Below are positions 1 to 11,674 of a DNA stretch of 64,000 nt, one piece after another. The DNA is from Bolinopsis microptera (lineage: Eukaryota > Ctenophora > Tentaculata > Lobata > Bolinopsidae): assembly GCF_026151205.1 (NCBI RefSeq), contig NC_087074.1:6262001-6326000 (forward strand), written 5' to 3'. Position 1 is the first letter of the stretch. The number at the start of each line of letters is the position of its first letter. The notes under the pieces were generated by a model, which was given only the letters and a program-made list of their open reading frames with translations, ran no database searches and was not told the DNA's origin. The position numbers and the translations under genes are program-made.

Positions 1-210
1 CGGTCGCTCGCTTTTCCCATTTAATAAGCTTTATTACAATTCGTAAGCCGTGAATGAATGGGAAAAGCGAGCGACCGATTTCATTCTCGGTATCAATTTG
101 CATTAGCGGACGGTTCCTCAAATTAATATCATTTCCTTTTGTTTGGAAAAGAGAGACACTGGCAGCGGTACACTCTACCCATGATTATGGGTTTTGGTCA
201 AATTAAGCTA
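1..210. repeat. Dispersed repeat copy 1, with inverted arms
   Basis: Bases 1-21 and 57-77 are perfect inverted copies (CGGTCGCTCGCTTTTCCCAT and its complement) around a 35-bp loop. The stretch from about 37 to 208 recurs with high similarity at about 49360-49530, including the block GAGAGACACTGGCAGCGGT and the phrase ATGGGTTTTGGTCAAATTAA. In the second copy the same inverted arms lie about 230 bp apart, so GCTCGCTTTTCCCATT is probably the terminal inverted repeat of a non-coding mobile element. Copy 1 may be cut by the window edge. No coding capacity is seen. The element family is not recognised. Confidence 0.7.
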
Positions 211-612
211 TACATAATGAGATCTGTTATGATACGTAATTTCAGTAGAAGTAGGAAGACAAATTATAAAAAGGTATACGGTGGCTACGACCCGCCATCG
301 TTTTCTATTTTAATATTGAATTGGAATTTCATAGCTCAAATTGCCAGCTCACTTTCTTTTTCCTATTTTGTTTGATTTGCTACGCATTTGTTACGTTCTG
401 ATAGCGGGGGTTTTGCCTTACAATGCAGTATCTTATCAATTAAAACGAATGATGTCTCTATGTTAGTGACATTTTCGCATACATTTGATTGCAAGATTTG
501 ATTTAAGTTGTGTTTCGAGTGTCAGGATTTCTATTAAACTATAAATCAATTATTTTACTGATAAAAATAACTATTCTCATAAATAGACACATTAGAGATA
601 ATAGTAGATATT

Positions 613-3600
613 ATGGCAATAAGATTATTCAGAAGGCGGAGAAGATTACTTAAAAATTTGGGAATCTTTGGAATTATTTTAGTGATCGTAGCTGTTTACA
701 AAACAACAGTAAGTGTTCTGCAGTAATCTCTACAGTCTCCGAAACTTTTCCTTATTCCTTATTCCTTATTCCTTATTCCTTATTCCTTATTCCTTATTCC
801 TTATTCCTTATTCCTTATTCCTTATTCCTTATTCCTTATTCCTTATTCCTTATTCCTTATTCCTTATTCCTTATTCCTTATTCCTTATTCCTTATTCCTT
901 ATTCCTTATTCCTTATTCCTTATTCCTTATTCCTTATTCCTTATTCCTTATTCCTTATTCCTTATTCCTTATTCCTTATTCCTTATTCCTCATTCCTTAT
1001 TCCTTATTCCTTATTCCTTATTTCTTATTCCTTATTCCTTATTCCTTATTCCTTACTCTCATCTTTAAAGAATTATTTGTTAATTCTGCTTATTAATATT
1101 GTGAATTAGTTATAAAAAGAAGCATGACTAAACAAGTACTTTGACAATTTGACATTTCATAAGTGAACTAAAGATAGCGATTGTGTTTTTTAGTGCAATT
1201 ATTGGCTGTAATTCGGGATAAAATAACTAGTGAGTAGTGACCGGCTATGATATAAATCTGCAGCATAATATTGATTACCATTCAATCTAATTTCAGAAGG
1301 ATAAGTCGTTAATTCAGAAAAGGAACACACTAAATCATAATCAAGATGCCAACTTATCTGAAGAAGTAATTAAGAGAAGAGTAGAGAGCGTTAAAAGAAG
1401 ATGTTCCCCTAGCAAGGATATACATCATAATGGTGCAGATTTGCAGGTTAATTAAAAGTCATTATAAATAATATTATTCAAGTTATAAAACCTGATCCGC
1501 CCTTCATCTATTCATTTAACATGTCAATAATGATATGCAGTTGTTGGGGCATATACTCTAGATGAGATGTAAATAAACTTTATTTTTATACAATAAGTCG
1601 ATAAAAAGTGTTGCCAAGAAATAGATGTGGACTGATCTTCTCCTTCCACATTTCAGGTTTCAGATTTAGTTGAAAGCCTGGAATTCAAGCTTGAGGAAAA
1701 TGGTTTGTATATTGATTTCGTTACTAGTCTGTAAAGAGCTGCTGTGTTGTAGGGCATGGTCTTTAATTAATTAATACAGGGTGGGCCAAAAGTCAGTGTG
1801 CAAACGTTGGCCTTAATAGCTCAGTCACTGAGTGCCCAATTGAAATACTTCCTTCTGGTATGACTTAGTACCACCACTGGTTCGAGGAATTTGTCAACTC
1901 GAAAAATATTCGCGTTCATTTTTTTCAAATGGAGGTTCATTTTCACATTTATTTGATAGTTTGGATAGTCGGATCAAGCTAAATGTTATTGAATTGTGTT
2001 CGGCCATTCGAATTACGTTTGTCCTGAAAGAATTAGAACTGTAGCTTCTCAGATGACCGAGATATGAAGCATAACGAGTTTATTCATTACGTGTGATCAG
2101 GTGATTGGTTTACCTAATCACGTGATAAGGTAACCCCGTTAACTACCCCGTTAAACATTATGGGAATTGTTAAGGGTGCCCAATTAAGGTGTCGTGTCAC
2201 GGTGTCACAAATTCACCCAGTCAATTTTGTTAACGAGATACACAAAATGCTTGATAACTTCGTCATTTCTAATCCGTTTTGCCTCATGTTTTCAGATCAT
2301 ATGCAACATTTGATAATCTACCGTCTCTGAAAAAAATTAGGCGTTCAGCATGTTCAGAGAAAACAATATAGGTGTTTTAATATTGAATGGGCGTGGTCTA
2401 AAATATTCGAATTTTCAAATTTTGACGACGGAATCCTCGAACCAGTAAGTACAATATGCCATCTGCAAAGCAACAGCTCTCAAATATAAAACACGGCGGA
2501 GGTATAAGACCCAACGTTTGCACACTGACTTTTGGCCCACCCTGTAGTTTATCCAATTTTTATAAAATATTTAAAATGGTTATTCGTTATATATTTTTGT
2601 TGACGATAAATCGTGTGGGAAGAGATAACATAATTATAAAATCAGTTATAAAAACAGCGGGACTTAATAGAGCAAAAAGCAATCGCTACAGAGACTTTTA
2701 TTTTTTTGATGTAAAGCTTTCAATGCAAGCTTTGGGAAGGGGGTCAAGCTTTTAATAATCTTCGGATTCCGCAGCAATAAGGTTGCATCCAGCACAAACT
2801 TTTATGTGGGGTAGGTCAATTGGGATTGAAACTAAACTTATTTTCAGTCAAAATCAATGTTGCACCGTTACCTTTCACTAATGAATTGACGGTATATTTG
2901 GTAGCCCATTCCCACTGCGACCCAGGCAAGTTTATTATTTCATTTTATTTTGTTATTTGATAATGTTAAATACATCTTTTTTTGCCATTATTTTTATTTT
3001 TTAAATAAAAACACTATTTGATTATTTTATATCTGTATTATATTAATTTTAGTATTCGTTTAATTTTATTTCAAATTTTTTACAACTTTCGATGGGCTGA
3101 CAAAAATTGTTTTTGAAAACCTTATTCTTTCGATTTTGATAAATTAACTCACCAAAACAGGATGGCTGGAGACATACACTAAGTATTACAAAACTGAAGT
3201 AAAACCGCTACTTACAAACCTATATCAGTGGGCAATGGACCACCAAGACTTCAAGTACATTTATGCTGAGGTTTTTAACCCAAACAGTTCAGTAATGTTC
3301 AATAATGGTTGTACTACATTGATCCATTTTGTTGACAGATCAAAATTTGACTACCGTACATCACTGACCAACTTAGTTTGTAGCCGTTTATACTAACTTA
3401 TTCTATTTGCAGGTCTCTTTTTTCAAATTGTGGTGGGAAGATCAAACTAAAAAAGTTAGGGATGACATGGGGAGACTTGCTCGTGAAGGAAGATTTGAGT
3501 TTGTCCAGGGAGGTTGGGTTCAAGCAGATGAGGCAAACAGCCACTACTTTGCACTTTTAAACCAGATGCTGGATGGCCACGAATGGCTGAAGAAGAACTT

Positions 3601-6600
3601 ACCTGATGCTAGACCCAGAACTGGGTGGGCCATTGATCCGTTCGGCTTGTCCCCCGTTATGGCACAAGTCAACAAAATGTTTGGCTTAGACGCAATGCAC
3701 ATTCAGGTATGAACATTTCGTTGCACCCGCCTTTTTATTAAATATAACGAGCCAGAGAGTGTGGATGTTCAGCCGAAGCTGTGCCAATTGGCAGCTTGTT
3801 GAGTCACTGAACAATGTATCTACCGGATACATAAAATAGGAATTTGAAAGTGCTGTTATGATCATGAGTGTTTCAGAGAGTACATTATACGCTGAAGAAA
3901 CATTTAGCTGAGAACAGGAAGCTAGAATTCAGATGGCGTCAATCATGGGGTAAATATTTGGTAATTAAACTAAACATTTTCAAAAAACGATATGGTTGAG
4001 CTAAAACCAAGCGTTTTCGTTTTTAAATTATTACAGCAACTCGGAATTTCGAAATTAACATCATCATTGACATTTTTCAGATTCCGATGAAGATACAGAC
4101 ATTTTGACCCATATGGGCCCCTTTAATGGTTATTGCGATTCCGATACTTGTGGTCCGGATACTAATGTTAGAATTTTCAAATTTGATCAGTTTTAACTGG
4201 TGCTCTGTTTCTTTTTGTAGAAACCATTTTACAGCCTATCACAGTTTTAACTGTTGCTCCGTTTCTTTTTGTAATAATCATTTTACAGCCTATATTTCAC
4301 AGTGTCCACCCGGTTAATAGTCTCGATAAAGACTATTGTGCAATGTACATTCATCATTATAAATTGTTTGTATTTACACAGGTTTGCGTACAGTATGATT
4401 ATTCTAAAATGGATTTTCTCACCGAACGACCACCGATTGTCTTTATAACCCCTGAAAATGTTAAAGAAAGATCATTGTTGATATTAGATCAGTGGCGTAA
4501 GAAGGCAGCTTTACATGCTTCTAACGCAGTGTTCATCGAGCTCGGATGTGATTTCTCCTACCGTTTCATAAACCACTTGGAAACTGTCTACAGCAACTAT
4601 ACGGTACTAAAATATAAATGTCCTCATCGCTTTACTTATAGCTAGATATTTACTATGCGTTACTTCAAACATACTGCAGGCTGTTCATTTGAGCCATGCA
4701 CAATGAGCATGTCATAAACACGAATTCCATAATTGAGTTGAAACGTTGATTGATTGGATTGTTAAAATATGGATAGTAAACTTTTAATTAGTATTTCTTA
4801 ATCGAATCCTTTGAGAATGAAATTAAACTTATGGACAACAATACTTGCAGATGATACGGGAATACATAAATAACAATCCAGAGCTCAATACTCAAGTGAA
4901 ATGGGGTACTCTCAGTGACTACTTTGACCACATAAAGAAATCAAATGTCAAATTCCCCAGTCTCAGCGGTGACTTCTTCACATACGCCGACAGATCGGAC
5001 CAGTACTGGAGTGGTTACTATACTTCTCGGCCATTCTACAAGAACCTAGACAGAGTTCTGGAGTCGTCCCTGCGGCGAACTGAGATCTTATTCTCTTTTT
5101 ACAGAGCAAAGGAAGGTGTTAAGGAACTTACCGATGTTAGGAATACCCTGTCTCTTTTTCAACATCATGACGCTATCACCGGAACTGCCAAGAAGAATGT
5201 TGTTCTTGACTATGGCCAGATGTAAGTAGTTGTACAGGTAACGTTTTGACTAATCCATAATGTTTACTATAAAGTTAGAAGATTGTTTCAAATATGGATC
5301 TTTATGTACCTTTAACCCAGGTATATATTGCCCAGGTTAAGCAAAGCCGTGAGCAAATGTGACGAGCTATCTATAACAGCAATACGACAAATTATGTACA
5401 ACTTGGGTATTGACGGCAAAGATTTTCATTCTACTCGATCGATAGGTGGCCTTACACGTTATTCGAAATACCGAATCCTAATCGATCCAGCGGATATTGT
5501 GATTGCCAACACGATTGCCAGGAAAACGTCTGCTGCTCAAGTCATAGCAGTTCAATCGAATCTTAATTTCACGGCAAGTCAAAAATGGATTCCTATGTTC
5601 TCAAACGTACAGTTTAGTGTATGCAGTGGTCGCATTTTACCAGTCCAGTCAGTAAATGATGTTTTATCTATAATTTATGATTAAATTGTGTTACTCACAG
5701 GTTGTAAGCAGTGGAGGTGAGATTGTCCCTCAGCAGTTTGAACCATCTATTGAATATGGTAGAATAGTCCGCAACTCAGAGTTCATCGTGTTTTGGACTG
5801 AGCTACCATCAGTTTATATCAGTATCAATAAGTGAGTGGTTACTAATTCAATCGGTGTATAGCTAATGTTTTTAAATACTAGAACGAGCCGATCATAATT
5901 GCTGATCGCTAAATGCATCTGACATTGATAAAACATTGAAAATTAACCTTTTCTAAATTGAAAACGGAAAACAAGAAGATATTTCAGGCCCAATTATATA
6001 GTTATATAAAACACACTTCCTATTAGCATTAACAGTAAATTATACGTTATAAATCATTATTCAACATGTTACAACTTATTATTTTGGATTTGACTCGAAA
6101 GTTTTAACTAGAAACTGCTTTATCTATCATGCAGTGAAAGGTATGTGTTGATGCTTATGCTTTTAACTTTTCAAGGTTCAAATTGATACATTCCGAAGAA
6201 TCAGCCAAGAAGCAGGAAAGGAGAACGGAGGTAACACTTTATAATACTGATACTCTATACGGCAAGACACTAATGTCCCTACAACTTGCTTTCGAGGTAA
6301 CAATGAAGATACAGAGGGATGAGTGTGAGGACATTGATATTGGAGGAGATAAGCTCGTAATAACCTTAGACTGTCTAACAGGTAATACTTTTAGACATGC
6401 AGATAAACCTTATTCGTTATCTGCAATAAAATACTTAGATTATCGGCCTTTACTTTTCCGGGCCACAAGCTTTCCGGCCCTTAATTTTTCGTTGTGGACT
6501 TCCCAAGAAATAGTTGAATTCAAACAACGCTAAGTTCAAAAATATGCGAATCTTAAGTAATGGAATTCAGTCAGCGCGTTTCAGGTCGATTGAAGAATAT

Positions 6601-8500
6601 ACAGAAAGAAGGAATAAATGTGGCTATAGAGCAAGAAGTGTTACTGTACAAATCCGATAGAAGTGGAGCTTACCTGTTTTTACCTAGTGGTGATCCCTCT
6701 CAAATATGTTAGTCTGAATTTAAAATATATTAACAAAGTTATTGTATACAATCGAGATTTGAGTCTACATTTTAATTTAAAGATAAGCATTTCTGTTCAG
6801 TTGTATAACTGTAAGTGTGCATGAAACTTACATAAATTAACTGTATGTTCAAAAATTATTTAAATTTTCTTTAATCTTAGTTATTCAACAGTATTAGAAT
6901 CATCAAGACCGGAGTTTATCGTTATAAAGGGACCTATACGAGATAAAGCAGTTGTTACCCTCAAATTTCTTAGCGGGAGCACACTGGTACTTACTTACAT
7001 AGTGTATCATCACCCGGGTGAGACAAAACTCTTTTTGTGCTACTCTCATTCTCTGCAGTATCCTATACTTTTGTTTGTGTTTTATTTGGACTTAAGTATT
7101 CAGTGAACTTCAGTGAAATCTTTAAATTTTATGTTTTCGATTTGACTTATTTTACTGTAAGGGTTGGAGGGCCAGTTTGTGGAGCTGAAGATGATGTCAG
7201 ATTTAAAGGATTATGGTGATTTGGCTATCAGATTCAAAACTGACATCAAGAGTGGAGATAGTATCTTCACAGATCTTAACGGTCACACGATTCAGCAGCA
7301 CAAGTTTAAAAGGAAACTTCTAACACAAGGCAACTTTTTCCCGATGCCCTCAACAGCTTTCATCCAGGACTCCTCAACTCGTTTCTCACTTCTGGGATCT
7401 GAACCTCATGGGGTGGCTTCTCTTGCTGAGGGTGAGTAATCTTATTTGCCTTATTGCATCAGAAACTATTTGTTCATAGATAGACACTATTTGTAAAGTT
7501 GTAAGTACATGAATTAGATACATGTTGTATAATACATATGTGCGTGATGACTTTGACTTCGTTAGCGCTGTGTACATAATATTTGGCAGTAACAGTCAAA
7601 TTATTTTAAGGTTGGATCGAGGTTGTATTAGACAGAAGAACATTACAAGATGACCACAAAGGCATGGGGGAAAAAGTAGATGACAACGTACCCACCCCTG
7701 CTAATCTCCGTATATTGGTGGAAGCGAGATCAGAGACCCCGACTCAATCAGAGCTTTATATGGTGGAGTATCCATCTCTAGTCAGTCACATGACTCTTCA
7801 GTCCTTACTACATCCTCCTTTTTTACTGTCAGCAACTCTTGCTGAGAATTCTTCTCCCCACCAGCACCAAGTATTCAGCTAATGTAAGCTATTCTATATC
7901 ACTTTATTTGGAGGTTTCTGAAATTGTCTAAGAGTATTATAATCAGATTTATTGTCATAAAAACAGACACAATCATCATATTTCATTGCACTTGATACAG
8001 ATAACAAATAGCTTTACAATTTCTTTTAATTATCAGGAGATCTTTACCTTGTGACGAGGAGTTGGTAAATTTACGATACATTGGAAAACAAACTTCCCAA
8101 CTGATAAGAAGGAAGCTGGGATTTTCTTGCAATATTGACATGCCGGTCAGCTGTGATAACACCGATCTGGTACGTTTCTACTTTTTATTTCAATATTTTA
8201 ATCCTGAATCCAGTATTGAAATAGAAATACGGGTGTTTTGAAATTTCAGTATTGTAAATGTAACTTTGATATCATTATTAAGATTGATTAATTTATCAGC
8301 TTATACACAGAATGAACTTATCAAGCGTTAATTTTCAGAGTCTGAGTGAGATTTTCTTTGAAGATGTGACTATAGAAGACCACCCATTTTCAGCATTTCA
8401 TCAAAAATCCTATCCTGATAAAAGGAATTTAAAAGCAATGGAATTTTCATCAGAACACGTTACGTTTAATAATGGAGATTGGATTTGGAGTTGGACATAG
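613..8500 (+). CDS. MAN2A: Golgi alpha-mannosidase II (GH38), 19 exons, one apparent frame break
   Basis: Type II Golgi membrane glycosidase that removes two mannoses from GlcNAcMan5GlcNAc2 during complex N-glycan formation (known for the family). Exons: 613-708, 1297-1446, 1657-1702, 2848-2925, 3161-3270, 3413-3706, 3877-3949, 4081-4166, 4382-4603, 4851-5221, 5336-5618, 5701-5831, 6176-6381, 6585-6707, 6892-7017, 7162-7431, 7611-7883, 8037-8169, 8339-8500. All phases agree except exon 17. The start ATG has A at -3 and G at +4. Residues 1-16 are an Arg-rich cytosolic tail, about 17-29 the signal anchor, 30-107 the stem. Catalytic landmarks: HSHCDPGW (zinc His120, Asp122), GWAIDPFG (nucleophile Asp235), [23 protein letters not shown] and HHDAITGT (His490-His491). 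The C-terminal domain includes TDLNGHTIQ and YPSLVSH. Total 3233 nt, one short of 1077 codons plus stop; vertebrate members have about 1140 residues. The last 15 residues diverge from the family. Confidence 0.93.
709..1296 (+). other. Intron 1 of the mannosidase gene, satellite-bearing
   Basis: Donor is ACA|GTAAGT and acceptor is TTTCAG|AAG, phase 0. More than half of the intron is the ATTCCTT satellite, which starts about 38 bp after the donor. The rest shows no feature. Confidence 0.85.
747..1055. repeat. 7-bp satellite (ATTCCTT)n
   Basis: About 44 nearly perfect heptamers with only a few substitutions near the 3' end. Because 7 is not a multiple of 3, all three frames carry the same SLFLIPY-type peptide, which is an artefact of the repeat and not a protein. 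Confidence 0.97.
1777..2544. mobile_element. Tc1/mariner-like MITE in intron 3
   Basis: A 768-bp element bounded by perfect 34-bp terminal inverted repeats (1777-1810 and 2511-2544), beginning CAGGGTGGGCCAAAAGTC. It is flanked on both sides by TA, the target duplication of the Tc1/mariner superfamily. A second, imperfect inverted layer lies inside the ends: TGGTTCGAGGA near 1872 faces TCCTCGAACCA near 2440. No transposase frame is present, so it is a non-autonomous copy. It sits in the sense orientation intron between the stem exon and the first catalytic exon. Confidence 0.88.
2926..3160 (+). other. Intron 4 with a GC-AG splice pair
   Basis: The exon 4 end reads CCCAG followed by GCAAGT. 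Splicing here to the acceptor AACAG at 3160 joins Asp-Pro-Gly to Trp-Leu-Glu and restores the invariant GH38 motif DPGW. No GT donor nearby keeps both frame and motif. GC-AG introns with this strong CAG|GCAAGT context are a known minor U2 class. Confidence 0.8.
4188..4293. repeat. 54-bp tandem duplication in intron 8
   Basis: Two adjacent copies (4188-4241 and 4242-4293), both starting CAGTTTTAACTG and ending ATTTTACAGCCTAT, differ by a few bases. The first copy starts just after the intron 8 donor at 4167. Each copy carries a pyrimidine-AG acceptor-like end, but the family alignment (CGPDTN joined to VCVQYDY) supports the later acceptor at 4381. Confidence 0.85.
7841..7883 (+). other. Frame break at the end of exon 17
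   Basis: Read as given, exon 17 reaches TAA at 7880-7882 (residue 978), just before a strong donor GTAAGC at 7884. Exon 18 needs phase 2 input to give [13 protein letters not shown], but exon 17 delivers phase 1. One missing nucleotide between the YPSLVSH block and 7883 repairs both the frame and the stop. The C run at 7857-7860 is a natural place for it. This may be an assembly indel or a real disabling mutation. Confidence 0.75.
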
Positions 8501-9279
8501 CAACCTTTTAGGTGCACCTTTTAACGCACATTTCCGTATAATTGACATTTCCTATAAAGTTTCGTATTTTTTATAACTTGTTAACACTTTAACAATTTCG
8601 TGTGTTCATTCGACAAATTGAAAATTAATTTAGGACCGTCGTGAGACCGTCGATGATTTGGGATAGAAATATTGGCAATTCGCCAATGAGTCGGTGGACA
8701 CTCAAGGGACACTCAAGGGACACTCAAGGGGCACTTAAGAGTTAAGACATGGATAACACACGTCGATTCCGCGCCTGCCTAGATTTTTTATTTGAAATTG
8801 GAGACAAAAAACACCGCACTTAAGCTACACAATTCGCCAAGTTTGCAGCCTTTAGGCACTCCCAGGTTAAATTATTAAACAGTACTGCGTAGTAAATAAT
8901 ATTAATAACGTTGACTTACACAATTACGCGATCATGTTGAGTTTAACAAAACAGATAACTTACAAGTTACACGGTATATGTCTTACACTGAGTTCCTGGA
9001 CAATTCAAAATGTGTGAATCTAGAATAACCGTTAAAGAAGTTTTTGTGATTAGGTGGGCAGGATAACTGGGGCTAGTTGAGCTGGTCATGAGTATAATCG
9101 ATGCAGAGTATTCAATAAATTGTAACTTTACAACAATCAACATTAGATTGTGTGTATAAGCTATAATAGTAAGTAGTTCTTCTTCCTGATGTTACGTCAT
9201 GAAAAACATTGGACCCTAACCATAGTTGTGGGCATGTCAATCTCAGGGTCCGGACTCTACGACTTGTAGGTTTGGCTGT
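8501..9279. other. Gene-free stretch 3' of the mannosidase
   Basis: No coding region is recognised. It contains a short tandem run of GGACACTCAAG near 8697-8735. An AATAAA at about 9114 could serve as a distant polyadenylation signal, but this is weak. Confidence 0.5.
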
Positions 9280-10637
9280 AGGACTATTGAGCGGAGGACT
9301 GTTGAGCGTAGGACTGTAGGTCGGTGAAGGTCGGCAGTAGGACTGTAGAGCGGTGTCAAATCGACAGGGTAGGACTCTAGAGCGGCCGCCCTTATAGATC
9401 TCACAACATGAGGACTTTAGAGGGGTACGATCCTAAAATAGAGCGGTGGACTGTTGAGCGGTGGACTGTAGGCCGGTGAAGGTCGGAAGTAGGACTGTAG
9501 AGCGGCCCTCCCTTATAGATCCCATAACATGAGGACTCTAGAGCGGTACCCTCCTATAACATGAGGACTCTATAGCGGTTGAAAATTTGAAGATTGAACA
9601 CTCAACGAAGCTAAGTTGTAAGTTATACATTGTAACTCGTGATTGATTATGGTCATGACATTCTAGGATGATAACTTTATTAAAGAGTCATGGAGTTAAT
9701 GAACATTTTCATTTACTTATTATAAATATTTCATTACTAATAATATTATTATAGTGTAACTTAATTTAAGATTATTGGTCGGTCTCAACGTCTTCCAAAT
9801 GATTGAAATATTCCCCATGCTACTTGAAAATGTAAAACGTGTCTTCGGTATTTTAGTGAACTGTTCGTATCAATGTGATTTCGCTAAGCAGAGTACCGAT
9901 CAAGTTCGTACAGATCATTTAGGAATGAGGATCGCATCGCGTGTCGCTTTAGCGCCTACTAAGGATATCTGATGTTCATCAATCTGGTGACGGAACTGAT
10001 TCAGATCAGATCCCATCGCAGTGCGATATCTTGTTAGGATTTCAAAGGTTCACTAAAATACCGAAGACACGTTATACATTTTCGAGTAGCAGGCCCAGGG
10101 GAATATTTCAATCATTTGGAAGACGTTGAGACCGACCAATAATCTTAAATTAAGTTACACTATAATATTAGTAATGAAATATTTATAATAAGTAAATGAA
10201 AATGTTCATTAACTCCATGACTCTTTAATAAAGTTATCATCCTAGAATGTCATGACCATAATCAATCACGAGTTACAATGTATAACTTACAACTTAGCTT
10301 CGTTGAGTGTTCAATCTTCAAATTTTCAACCGCTATAGAGTCCTCATGTTATAGGAGGGTACCGCTCTAGAGTCCTCATGTTATGGGATCTATAAGGGAG
10401 GGCCGCTCTACAGTCCTACTTCCGATTTTCACCGGCCTACAGTCCACCGCTCAACAGTCCACCGCTCTACAGTCCTCATTTTAGGATCGTATCGCTCTAA
10501 AGTCCTCATGTTGTGAGATCTATAAGGGTGGCCGCTCTAGAGTCCTACCCTGGCAATTTGACACCGCTCTACAGTCCTACTTCCGACCTTCACCGACCTA
10601 CAGTCCTACGCTCAACAGTCCACCGCTCAATAGTCCT
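9280..10637. mobile_element. Foldback element with arms of about 585 bp
   Basis: The left arm 9280-9861 and right arm 10048-10637 are near-perfect inverted copies separated by a 186-bp spacer. The inner half of each arm is unique AT-rich DNA (for example GTCGGTCTCAACGTCTTCC near 9778 and its complement near 10115). The outer half is built of many diverged short units around GGACTCTAGAGCGG and GGACTGTTGAGCGG. Long inverted arms with internal subrepeats resemble FB/Galileo-type foldback transposons, which is an analogy only. No transposase frame is seen. Confidence 0.88.
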
Positions 10638-10719
10638 GTTCCCGTAGGTTTACAAACCGGCGCCGTACAAACCAGGACTCTACGGCGGTCGGCGTGTGAA
10701 AAACAGGACTCTACCGCAT

Positions 10720-10783
10720 ATAGTAAGATGATATTTGCCGCCGTAACGGTATACCGTTACGGTGGCAAATATCATTTTACTAT
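10720..10783. repeat. Near-perfect 64-bp palindrome
   Basis: Arms around the self-complementary centre GGTATACC read GATATTTGCC and GGCAAATATC, with one or two mismatches over about 30 bp each side. There is almost no loop, so it could extrude as a cruciform. It lies between two foldback elements. Confidence 0.85.
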
Positions 10784-11377
10784 TTTTGATCAAAATAGAT
10801 CTAATTCCATATTAGAATTTTTTTAAATTAGGATGCCAGTGGTCACAGCCCGTCACAGGGAGTCTTCTATGAAAGTCAGTTTTTATCACATCAAGAAATA
10901 TTTATCTTGACCTACAAATATTTATTCTGACCGACAGCCGATGAAATGTAACGCTGACTGAACACAACGTAATAATATGATGATTTTTTAGTGTGAAAAT
11001 GACGACTCGCGCGATCGACGAGAGCAAAAAAGGGTGTGGTCACATAACTCAACTGCAACAACCTGATGTCTGGTAACTTTAAAATTATGCTCCACCCCAT
11101 AAATGTGATGATTCTGAACAACTTTGAAGCCAATTTGAGCTTCTAATTCCAATTAGATGCGGGTTTATTTTGATTTTAAAGTCGCGAAAACACCAAAAAA
11201 GGGCGTGGTCAATTGTGCAAAACTGCACCATAGCCAAAACTTCTACCCAAGCCAAATCTGTTTCTGATGGGTCCCTTGAGCTATTCCAAGTCTCAAACCC
11301 CGGGGCGGAAGTTATATAGACGGGAATGTCTTCAGATCCATATTCCATGAGTATCTGTATAACTATAACTATAAGCA

Positions 11378-11674
11378 GATTAAACTTATTTCAAAACGAT
11401 ACCGTACACTATATAGATATTACCGGGTCGGTAATATCATAAAATTTAATTTCAAATGGAAACAATACTGATAGCTAGTGTCTTAAAGTTGAAGTAATCG
11501 GAATCGAATGAAAATGAATTAATATTGGAATTGATCTTTCAATTTAAATGAATCGCTAGAGCGCTTCCCACCTCTAGGACACTCGCTATCAGTATTTTTC
11601 CATTCGAAAGTTTATATGATATTAACGACCCGGTAATATCTGTACTGCAGTATCGTTTTGAAATAAGTTTAATC
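11378..11674. mobile_element. 297-bp foldback element
   Basis: The ends GATTAAACTTATTTCAAAAC (11378) and its complement (ending 11674) are matched for about 25 bp. Inverted similarity continues inward through TATTACCGGGTCG facing CGACCCGGTAATA and ACTGATAGC facing GCTATCAGT. Outside it, the GACTCTACGGCG motifs at 10672 and in inverted form at 11720-11760 suggest that it and the 10.7-kb palindrome lie within a larger disrupted inverted repeat. Confidence 0.8.

Noticed and set aside
265-274. TATAAAAAGG as a TATA box for the mannosidase gene
   Set aside because: It lies about 340 bp upstream of the ATG within repeat-flanked DNA, with no transcript support. AT-rich sequence yields such strings by chance.
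713-1096. Frame with repeated SLFLIPY resembling a membrane protein
   Set aside because: It is a translation of the ATTCCTT satellite inside intron 1.
5571-5584. Possible GC donor ACG|GCAAGT in mannosidase exon 11
   Set aside because: Reading on to the GTATGC donor at 5619 retains a segment ([14 protein letters not shown]) that fits the family and joins exon 12 in phase.
11085-11348. Minus-strand frame starting MEYGSEDIPVYITSAPG
   Set aside because: It is short, has no recognised domain, and sits among foldback repeats. It is probably repeat-derived.
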